Assembly: GCA_020086605.1 (NCBI GenBank) | Contig: JACBWW010000039.1 | Span: 5,215,286 to 5,279,285, forward strand | Origin: Lanius collurio | Lineage: Eukaryota; Chordata; Aves; Passeriformes; Laniidae | DNA length: 64,000 nucleotides | Direction of reading: 5' to 3' | In this document: positions 52,010-61,080 of the stretch, piece by piece | How positions within the stretch are numbered: the stretch's first letter is position 1 | Layout of the letters: each line of letters opens with the position of its first letter | Notes under the pieces: model-generated | Databases searched by the model: none | What the model saw: only the letters and a program-made list of their open reading frames with translations | What the model was told of the DNA's origin: nothing | Position numbers and translations under genes: made by a program

Positions 52010-52028
52010 GTGTGTGTGCACGTGTGTG
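52010..52028. other. Alternating purine-pyrimidine run with E-box
   Basis: GTGTGTGTGCACGTGTGTG alternates purine and pyrimidine over 19 bases and contains CACGTG at 52019-52024. Such runs can adopt Z-DNA under supercoiling, and CACGTG is the canonical E-box. Both roles are inference. Confidence 0.5.
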
Positions 52029-53046
52029 AAACTCCAAGCATGGGGTGGGAAGGTCTGAGGTTGTTTGGAATCTCTTTGCACATCACAGACTGTGTTTGAA
52101 AGGGCAGCTCCTCATCCAGCTTTGTGTTGCCTCTGACTGTGCCAAAGAACTAAACCTGAGGTCATTTTCCAAGAATATCCTGTATTTTCTTGCAGCTCCA
52201 AGCTTCTGTCTGTGTGCTCATGAATCTTCTTCCCTCCTTTACTCAGCAGGTGTCACAGGGAGAAGTGTGAAATGCAGGTGTAGAAGGAGGTATTTTGAGA
52301 CATTCAGCTTAACTTTTCTTTTCTTAAACTTCCCCAGTGTTCTCCTGAACTTAAATACAGCCTTCATCTCAGGAGAATGTGCTTGGATCTGGCTGGCTCA
52401 GTCAGAAGGTGTCTGCTGCAGGCTTCAGGATATTGAAATGAAAGCACTGTGAAAGCAGTGAAAGGTCCTTCCTTCTCCTTAAGGACATCACTGCCAGGGA
52501 ATGGTCAGAGAATATTGATCCAGGACTCCAGTCTGGGGATCTTGGCAGTTTACTGGTTTAGTAAAGGGAAGGAAAGAGAATCCATTTCAAAAGGAAAGAA
52601 GGAAAAAGATTCATTACTTTTTTGAAAGTAAGTCAGATGCTGAAGTTCATTTTCTAATGGGTTCAGTCCATCTAGGAAGGTTTAAAGTCCTGCTAATACT
52701 GAATTATTTGTGGTTTCATTCAGCAGCATCATAAATTCCTGGATTTTGCACTTACAATAGATTGGTTTTAATATATCCTTTGCAAGTCTGTCTTGGTGAT
52801 ATTCCACAGGACTGGGTGGAAGATGGGAAGGAACCTTTGAGCAGGACCATTTTTTGGCTGCACATTTTAACAGCCCCCTTTTAGCTGAAGAGCAGCACAG
52901 AACAGTTTTCAAGACCAGCACAGTAGTTATTGGAGAGATGTGTCCACATAGAGGCCTTTACAAGCACCAGGAGTAGAAATGGTTGACTCTAATGAGGTCC
53001 GGCTTCTTAAAATCTGATGGCCAGACCTTTTATTTGAAAACAGGCC

Positions 53047-53060
53047 TTTTTTTTTTTTTT
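53047..53060. repeat. Poly(T) tract, 14 T
   Basis: An uninterrupted run of 14 T. No element body is recognised. Confidence 0.9.
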
Positions 53061-56000
53061 CTGGTTTGTGCTGCTTTCTTCCTGGGTCATTGCATTTAGA
53101 CACCTTCAAAACAAGGTTCTTACTAAATTTCATTCTGTTCTTGTTACACTGCAAGTGCAGATCTGAAGATATCAAAAAGTCTGAGCTTTGGTGGCTGTAA
53201 TTCCACTATAAGAGGAAGAGCAAATCAGTAGAAATTGTTTAGAATCTTTTGGTCTTACATTCTGTCAAAAAGAGATTTAAATATATTTGACTTGGCATCT
53301 TTCAATCTCATCTCTCCAGACAATTATTAATTAAATCCTAGGTTCCTGATAGAGAATGAAAGTGCAGATGTCAATCTGATGGTGTTGCAGAGTCCTTGAG
53401 GGGATTTGAGGGGGAACAGAATCTGACTTGTGGCATCCTGTTTGTGTTTATACTGCTATTTAGGATTCACTTTAAAGATATATTCAACCCTGTGCTTAGC
53501 AGCCCTCATTCCTGTAATCCCCTTCATTCAGCCTCTCTCTAGTATGAAACCTATTCTGCATATCTGTGTAAGATATCTGCATGTCTGTAAACGATAGAAA
53601 TGTAATTTATTTAGTATCTTTTCTTATACTATGACTTTTAAAGGTAATTTTCTTTTGAAACACCCTGATCACTGTCCTTCAAAGAGCCCCCCCAATCACC
53701 TGCAGCTCCAGTTCCCACCCATTAGAACCTGCTGTGTACAAATATTTAATATCACATCTCTCACTAAGCACTGTTTCCTGGTTTGCTTTGAGTAGCTATT
53801 AGGATTTAGTGCTCTTATGTGGGTACTGCAATTTCAGGCAGTGCCAGGAAAAAACTAATAACTCTACTTTAGCAGAGCTTAGGTTTTAAAAGTTAATGAG
53901 GGACACTTGAAAACTGGCAGCTTTTCAGTCTGAGAAGAAAGAATAGGACTAGGTATGATGTAATAAAAGGGGAAAAATGAAAGATTCTTCCTTCTCTTTG
54001 TCCTGCTGTGAGTTTGGAGGTGAAGGTGTGATGCTCCAGCAGCAGCAGTGGAAGGTCACTAAGGCTCCCAGGTTTGTTTTCCAGTGCTTGACAAGAAATA
54101 CAAGTTTCCAAATGGGTTTGCAGTGGTAGGAGAGGCAATAAAGGACACAGAGCATCTTCTTGTTTCTTATCATTTTTTCTTTTGGTCATTTCCTGGATTT
54201 ATAGGAGGGAGCATTTATGTGTGTGGATGTAACTTAAAGTTTTTAAAAGTCCTGTAGTCTGGAAATGAAAACCAGCAGAATTAAATCATAAATATTGTTT
54301 AGTCACTGCTGGACTGCCTGAAAATCACAGAAGGATCATAAAGTCCAATGGGAAAGGATTAGGAATATTAGTGAGAGAATTTCTTTAGGCTATAGCAGTG
54401 TTATTGCAGAGTTTTTACCAGGGATTATGAGCATTAATCTGTGGTTACATCTGCAATTTACAGACCCCCTGGGACCTCCTTCAGAATGTGGCTGTACACG
54501 GGTAATAAATCACAGCCATGTGATTATTAAGACTTGGACTTTGGCAGGGATGAGGGAGCATTAGGAACCCCTTTCAGAGGGAAAGGCCCTCATTTGCTTT
54601 TATCTCCATCATCTATCACCTCTTATTTTGATACTTCTGGACCTAGGAATACCTACTGGAATGACTCTATCCCAAAATAACCCAGAAAAAAGGGGGGCTC
54701 TGGGGGTAGCCCCAACCATGGCACATTTGTACCCATGGTGAGGGGTAATCCTGAACACCCAGGGCACTGCTGACTCACAGTGGGAGCTTTCCAAGGAATG
54801 TTCATAGGGGTTATGGAACATCTTTACCAAAAGGATTGCTGGAAGAGGCTGAAGGTTTCCCTATGATTATCAGAAAATGGCAGGGATTTAAAATCTTTGT
54901 CAAAGTCCTGTAAAAAAATCCCCAGCCTGGTTTACCTTGCTCCCAGCTGTCAGCCAAGACAATTTGGCAGGGCTTTTCCTTTAACAGTAAAATCTTTCCA
55001 GAACTCAACACTTTGTTTGAAAAAATGATTTTTTTTTTGCATTGGAAATTACGTTGCTCTGTAAGAAATTGGGAGGGGAAAGTTTGATTACTGAGTGGAA
55101 AATAAATGCTACGTTTTGGTTTTGTTATTTTCAGGCAACAGGTTTGGGCCAGAGCTCTGATTTCAGTGGATTACCTTTAGGAGCAGGATTAACCAAAATA
55201 AATCAGAAAGATGTGGGTACAAAGTGCAGCTGCAGTTGTTTCACTTTAAGTCTGGATTTTAAATCCTAATTTCAGAATCGTCCTAGGCTTGTGATGTAAC
55301 TTAAAATGGACTGGGAGTGGTACAAAGTCAAAAGTGATAATGATGAATTAATATTTTAATATTTCTTCTTTCAAATCCCATTACGTACTTTTATTTTCCT
55401 GCTCTGTTGTATGAAAAGACTTTATAGATTATATTAAAATACTTTTTAGGCACTATAAAACAGAGTATAAAATAATAATTAAAATGTGATTTGCTACCCT
55501 CAGAAATGTAATGATTGAGTAAACTGGTGCAAAATCTAAAATGAGTAAAATCCCACCTCAACCATCTCCTTGTCTTTAGAGAGAGAGTGAGAGGCATTAA
55601 CTTTGATTTTTTTTCTTACTTTATTCACTTATGGTTAGATCTGGTGCCTTTTTAAAAAATATATCTTGCTTTTTAACTACTTAAGATGAATTCATGAACA
55701 ACTTTTCTGTCAGAAGCAGTGACTCTATGAAAAACAAACCCTTCCATACAAGAGATGGTAATTTTTTGGAGAGTAACTTACAGGTGGAAGAAAACACATT
55801 CCCTTTACATTTTTAATTCAGCAGCTAGGAGTATCAATAACATGTCAATGCATGTGAAAAGACCAAACCTGCCCACATTTATTGCTGGAATGGCACTAAG
55901 GGGGTCTGGGATGGAGCCTGGGGTGCCTGGCTGTGTTAGGGTGACAGGGGACTGCAGGACAAGTCTGGTTTGAGGGTGAAGGAGGACGTGTGGCCCTTCA

Positions 56001-56310
56001 GACTGCACAGTGCCCAACAGAACTTTATTTCTTACACACTAAATGGGAAAAAGACTTGTGGATGTGAAGGCAAACTCTTAGAGGAAACCAGGACTGTTTT
56101 CCTTACAAAGTGGTGCTGGTGCTCAGCTGCAAAGAGTTCCTGCCCCTCTCTCAGGGGAGTTGTGTCCTGAACAGCTGAGGGTCTGTTACAACAAGGGAAA
56201 GGCTCAGGAACTGCCCCAGTCCTCTCGTAAAGAATCAATGAGTAACAGATCTTGAAATGGCTGAAAGTGGTTCTGAGTTCCCTGCAGTGCTCCTGGTCAG
56301 GCTGTGATGT

Positions 56311-56370
56311 GGGATGGGCAGGGTGGGGGGTGAGGATGGTGGGATGGGCAGGGTGGGGGGTGAGGATGGT
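56311..56370 (+). repeat. Exact 30-bp tandem duplication with duplicated G-quadruplex motif
   Basis: The 30-bp unit GGGATGGGCAGGGTGGGGGG followed by TGAGGATGGT occurs twice without a single difference (56311-56340 and 56341-56370). Each copy alone meets the G3+N1-7 rule, with G runs of 3, 3, 3 and 6 separated by 2, 2 and 1 bases. Exact identity implies a recent duplication, a variable-number locus, or an assembly artefact. It lies about 215 bp upstream of a CR1 tail on the same strand. No gene is visible. Confidence 0.95.
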
Positions 56371-56585
56371 GCTTGGGATGTGCTGGTGGGAGGTGTCAGC
56401 CCAGGACAGAGCTGTGGGACAGCACAGAGGGGTGAAGGACCCCTTGGCACACCTGGCAGCTCCCCAAACTGCTCTGGGAGGCTGAATGGGCTCCAGGGAG
56501 AGGGGACTGCAGGTGTGGCTGATTCCTGCCTGGAGTGTTCTGTGGAGGGAAAGCTCTCATTGCCCAGAGAAGATGTGAATTAATT

Positions 56586-56730
56586 CCACATCCCTGGAAG
56601 TGCTCAAGGACAAAGGGTTATCACCAGGGTTTGGAACAGCCTGGTGTGGTGGAAGATGTCCCTGCCCATGGCAGCAGGGGGATGAGGTGGCCTTTAAAGC
56701 CCATCCCAAACCATTTTGGGATTCTGTGTA
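56586..56730 (+). mobile_element. CR1 LINE 3' tail fragment
   Basis: Forward-strand CR1 3' untranslated region. It runs CCACATCCCTGGAAGTGCTC, then AACAGCCTGGTGTGGTGGAAG, ATGTCCCTGCCCATGGCAGC, and a terminal CCATCCCAAACCATTTTGGG followed by ATTCTGTG. The terminal ATTCTGTG unit is the CR1 3' microsatellite, present once. About 145 bp remain, so it is a 5'-truncated, non-coding copy and the only one of the four in plus orientation. Confidence 0.92.
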
Positions 56731-57122
56731 CCCATCTGGGAAAAATGGGATGATGGACCCGTGACTGCAGGGTGAGTTTTAGTCAGATATGAGAACTTGG
56801 GAGTCACCAAAACTCCTCCCAAGCCAGCTGAAAATACTGGCACACATTCCTGCATGCTCTGCTCCTGCAGCACATGAACCATGTGATATTTGCATATCTC
56901 ACCAGTGGAGCACTTTGGGGAACAAAAAGTGTTATTTTTATGATATCCAGTACTAGGCTGCTTCCAGCTAGTCTGAGATTTGGGTGACTTTCTCCCATTT
57001 TTTATTGATTAAAGCCAACTCTCCTATCCCACTGTTAGTCACTGAGAACCTCTTCCTTTTCATCCTTCCTGGGGATTTCCCCTCACAGGAGACTTTCAGT
57101 GCAGCTGAATTCAATGAGAAGG

Positions 57123-57163
57123 AGATTCAATGGAATAATTGAATCCATTGAGATTCAATGGAA
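57123..57163. repeat. Short direct and inverted repeat cluster
   Basis: GAGATTCAATGGAA occurs at about 57123-57136 and 57149-57162. Between the two copies GAATCCATTG is the inverted form of CAATGGATTC apart from one base. The cluster could fold as a small hairpin. It probably arose by slippage or template switching. Confidence 0.65.
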
Positions 57164-57786
57164 GGAGCCAGACAAGACAGGTTGTGCAAATATTCCATTT
57201 TCATTTTTATCTGACTTTGTTGTCATTCATTTTCCTGCAGTCAGAGGACCAGCACACCAGATTGCACTGGCAGTCCCTCAGCAAGGCTGTTCTCTGATTG
57301 CTCAGCACAAGCCTTCTCTTAGAACAGCTTTTAAGGTTTGATTACTTTTTTACTACCTTAAGGCCATTCCTCCCATGTAAATCACAGTAACACCCACCTG
57401 TGCATCTGCCACGTGGACAAAGTTATTGGACAGAAAGCTATTTTGCAAATTTTCATAGTTCCCAACTCTGTGCTTGGGGAATGTTGCTGTGGGAATTTTC
57501 ATCTGATGAAAGGTCAGTTGGGAAATGTGAGGTCTGACATTTCTGTTTTGCACAGACAGCTGTAATTATCTTCATACTTTTTTGTTCCCCATTTATTGAA
57601 AACAGATTTAAGGAAAGAAAAAAGAAAGCAAAACTTTAATTCGAAACTCACTAGAAGAAAATGCAGACTATTTCCATGAGCTCCCCAGCCGGTGCTGAGC
57701 TTTATTTTACTCCTGCCTATAACCTACTTCTGTCCATCTTGCTGTCTGTACAGATCCTGGGACATCTCTTTTATCCTGAGACTGTG

Positions 57787-57870
57787 CATATAAATATACA
57801 ATATTTAAATGTATAATAAATATATATCTATAAATATATATAATATATAAATATATAAATGTATAATAAG
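57787..57870. repeat. AT-only low-complexity stretch
   Basis: Nearly pure A/T made of irregular TATA, TAAATA and TATAAT units with few G or C. It is easily unwound and mutable. It has no clean repeat period. Confidence 0.85.
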
Positions 57871-58480
57871 AAAAGAAGAGTGACCTCAGTACGTCCAGGC
57901 CCCAAAGTATAATATCCAGGGAAGAACTAAGAGTGAAATGATGGTTCATCTTCTATTCTTCACAATATTTTCATTATTAAACACCAGCTATAAAAAAAAA
58001 AATAAAATTCTTTTTTGTTCAAAAAATTAGGATAATTCTTCTCCCTTTCCCAGTGGATGTTGGTTGCCTCAGTGGAAGGAGCTCCTCTTGCACTGCCCAT
58101 GAGGTGTGAGTGAAAGGCTCAGGGCAAGGGAAGGAAAACAGCCCCTGACTCAAGAGCAGCAGCCTGTCCCAGGTGGGATCCTTTGGCATCAGCTTTATTT
58201 GCAAACAACCCAATGTTGCTGCTAACACTTCTTTACTCTGACTAAACTGAATCCCCTCAGCAGTGTGTAAAATAAGCATAACTGGCCTCCTTCTGTAAAG
58301 TGTAATTCCCTCTGGCTTCATAGATCATGCTCTTTCCAGGAATCCTGTGGATATGAGGAGCAGTGATTTGTGGTGGGAAGTTCTGCTTTATTATAGCTTT
58401 CTGGTCAGTGCTTTCCCTGCTAAGATGCATTCCCATCCCTGCTGTGGATTTTGTTTCCAGCTGGTGCCAAACACCAAAAT

Positions 58481-58510
58481 AGATGTTTAGAGATGTTTAT
58501 AGATGTTTAT
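58481..58510. repeat. Triple 10-bp tandem repeat
   Basis: AGATGTTTAG, AGATGTTTAT and AGATGTTTAT occur head to tail, with one substitution among the three. The period is close to one helical turn. It is a small slippage product. Confidence 0.9.
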
Positions 58511-60432
58511 CAGTTTGGCCTTTCCGCTTTGCACTTGCACCATGGCTTAGAAATACAGCAAATCTGGCTTTAAGATTCCTGGTAGCTGATAAGAATTCGG
58601 TGTTCTCCTAGTTTAGATTCACTGAGATGTGTTTGGAGTATCAGGGGAGGTTAAAGCCATACTGATTGACTTCATTCTGGTTCAGGGTTTCTCTGTGGTA
58701 CTGCTGTGATTTTGTGTTTGGTCTGATATGCTCTGCTGCCCTGCTGCTGGCAGGGAGCCATGGAAAACTGGCACAAACCCCATTTGGGGGTTCTGGATAA
58801 CTTTAGAAACATCTGATCCCGTGCCCACACCTGATGTGGCTCAAACTGTGCTGTGGGGTGATCTGGTAGTGCCTGACCTGGTGTTGGGGTAACTTTGAAT
58901 AACCTGGAGATGAACCCAGGACGTTCAGACTGCTGCTGGTTTCTGTCCTGAAAATGAGGCTACAAACATTCACATGGGAAGGATCTTGCACAGGATGAAG
59001 TAGTAGCACTGTTATGTTTTCTGAGCTGAAAAATAGCATTATTTAAACAAAGCTCCCATAGATAAGTAATATAGCCCTAGCAATTACTCAGTACTTCAAA
59101 TCCACACCAGTTTATCAGCCTTTGTCTCTGCAGAGTGTCATGTAGCCATCCTTTTGCATTTTAAATAAAAGTTTATCCCCAAGTCAATATGAAACTCAGT
59201 TGTAGGCACCAGAACAGAGCCAAGGTGGCAGGAGGGGGATCTCTGGCACACCCAGTTGCTCTGGATTAAAACTTTTATGAGAAAGCACAGCCTGACTCCC
59301 TGCCAGCCCTCCCCTCTCTGCTGCCCAGCTTCGAGTTTTAAGATCTTTATCCTGAATAAAGCCTATGAAAATATATTGAAAGAAAGGACTGTAGCTGACA
59401 AATGTCCATTCTTGCTGTGACTATCTCTTCACTCATTCACTCTGGTTTGCCAAATGTCTGGTTGCTATTTTCATTTACATGGATGCTACTTCATGGCATT
59501 GCTGTGCCCATTCAAAGCATTCTCAAAACTCCTGTGGGAGTGCAGAGAGCCTTGAAGAGTGTTTGAAGGTTAGAGAGTGGTGGTCTTGGTTCATTTTGTC
59601 TAAGTCTGTAAGGAAGTGCATCTTCCAAACTCTTTTTAGAGAATTTTAAACATATTTTTCTACTAAAAGTATTTTTGCATCTGTTCTTGCTTTTTCAAGT
59701 TGGTTCTGAGTTTAATTCAAGCAGAATGTTTTCATGCTTTCATCTAAAAATAGTTTGCCTGCATTTTTTACCCATTAGTCCAAAAGAGGCTGTGGCTCTG
59801 TTCTCCCACCTCATCATCCTGTTCTTCCTCAGAGGGCAGCAGCAATGCCAAGCTGTAAAGATCCCTTCCAGTGCTGGTGTCCGGCCTCTCACAGCAGCCA
59901 CACGTAGTTTTGCTGGCAGTGCAAAATCCAGCTGCGGGGCTGTGATGTGGTTGAACCTCTTGAGAAGTTGCTGAGGTGTCTGTGGTGGCTTCAGTTCCTC
60001 TGTTCTGCTCAGTCAACACTATAAACACGGCTGCTGCTGCAGTCCAGGCTCCTGGAAGTGCCTGGGGTTGTCCTGTAAAGGGAAACAGAAAAATGGGATC
60101 TCTGGTGACACACTGGGGGCACCTGACCCAAGGAAGGGGAGCCAACACCAGGAACCAAAATATTGATGTTTGCACCAAACTGCAATTTCCCAGGAGTGTT
60201 GTGAGGGGCTGCACAGTGAGATGAGGAAATCAGGAAATCCCATCAGCAGAAACAACAGCACGTGGGGGGGAATTGGTGTCAGTTTGAGTGGTCCCTTAGA
60301 GCAGAAAGGGAGAGAGAGAGGAGGCAGCTTTGGCAGAACAGCCAAGGGACACCTGCGGCCTCAATGTGGTGGGATGCAGTAAATAACTGCTGGCTTTGTG
60401 TTCTCAGGAACTGAAATAAAAATGGGCAGGAC

Positions 60433-60960
60433 TGAAGGTCCTTTATAAGCCTTTATTAAAAGTGATCAGCTCGGGTGGGGGCCCTGCCCAGCTTCGTTGC
60501 CCCAGCTTCGACTTGGAGGAGGAGGAACTTCGGCTCTGCCACTCCCTGTGATAGAGCCGGGCCCTCGAGTGTTCCTCAGGGGCCGGGGCTGTGCACGAAG
60601 GTGGATACGGAGGGGATGGTGCTGATTCACCGTCCTCAGGGCAGTGGCTCCAGCAGACCTTCCCATTAGGGTGACTACTTGAAGAAACTCAAAAGTTGGC
60701 CAGGTAGTAGTTGCCGATAGAGCAACCTGGTTCATTTTTCTTAAAAGTTTGTTGGCTCGTTTTAAATTATTATTTTCTAGGGATTTTTTTACTCCCAAGG
60801 GTCTTTTCGGCTCTAGTTTGCATATTCAGCCCCTTTTCTTCTCTTCTTTTTTTTTTCTTTTTTTTTTTTTTTTCTTTATCTACTACTCTCCAGGCAGGCC
60901 AGCTTCGAAAGGGGTAAGGAGGGGGTTGTAAATGCAAGCCCTGATAAGAGGCCGGTTTCT
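60433..60960 (-). mobile_element. CpG-retaining block, possible LTR or retroelement relic
   Basis: About 15 CpGs are spread over 60474-60955, against very few in the flanks. Read on the minus strand, the block ends with AATAAAGG at about 60450-60457, a polyadenylation-type signal like those in R regions of avian LTRs. A purine-rich tract (plus-strand pyrimidines 60827-60880) and a small hairpin (60700-60730) lie inside. A 110-codon minus-strand frame (60466-60798) is basic and proline-rich at its end, with no recognised domain. I could not identify TG...CA termini, a target-site duplication or any viral protein. A CpG-island-like regulatory element is the main alternative. Confidence 0.3.
60827..60880. 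repeat. Long polypyrimidine tract
   Basis: Over 50 bases that are almost only C and T on the plus strand, mostly T, with scattered C. The complementary strand is polypurine. Such tracts can form triplex (H-DNA) and are hard to sequence, so its length may be imprecise. Confidence 0.85.
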
Positions 60961-60981
60961 TCACAACTAAGTGGGGGTTTG

Positions 60982-60993
60982 TTTTTTTTTTTT
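60982..60993. repeat. Poly(T) tract, 12 T
   Basis: A run of 12 T following GGGGGTTTG. It sits between the CpG-retaining block and the duplicated segment at 61019-61080. Confidence 0.9.
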
Positions 60994-61018
60994 AAACTGC
61001 AAGAGAAATTTTAACTTA

Positions 61019-61080
61019 CAAAGCTACAACAAAGTACAAAATTACATTTAAACAAAGCTACAATGTAGTACAAAATAAAT
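61019..61080. repeat. Two-copy imperfect duplication, about 33-34-bp period
   Basis: CAAAGCTACAACAAAGTACA at 61019-61038 is echoed by CAAAGCTACAATGTAGTACA at 61053-61072, each followed by AAAT. The copies differ at a few adjacent positions. It abuts the CpG-retaining block and may belong to the same inserted unit. Confidence 0.8.

Larger units (their letters stand above)
49346..56310. other. Unique non-coding sequence, no gene seen
   Basis: No gene is recognised. It includes a TTTA-type low-complexity run at 50109-50150, an 11-bp doublet at 51755-51776 (TTCCAGGGCAG twice), an alternating purine-pyrimidine run at 52010-52028 and a T14 tract at 53047-53060. The longest frame (135 codons, plus, 52045-52452) has no family resemblance. 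Confidence 0.55.
56731..60432. other. Unique non-coding sequence, no gene seen
   Basis: No gene is recognised. It contains a local repeat and hairpin at 57123-57163, an AT-only stretch at 57787-57870 and a triple 10-bp repeat at 58481-58510. A 148-codon minus-strand frame (59768-60214) overlaps other frames and shows a hydrophobic start, but resembles no family I can name. Confidence 0.5.

Noticed and set aside
59768..60214. 148-codon minus-strand frame with a hydrophobic beginning, considered as a possible envelope-like relic next to the CpG block
   Set aside because: No envelope motif, cysteine pattern or fusion-peptide-like arrangement is visible, and neighbouring frames contradict it.
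60770..60964. Lysine-rich minus-strand frame
   Set aside because: It is the translation of the polypurine tract and has no independent support.
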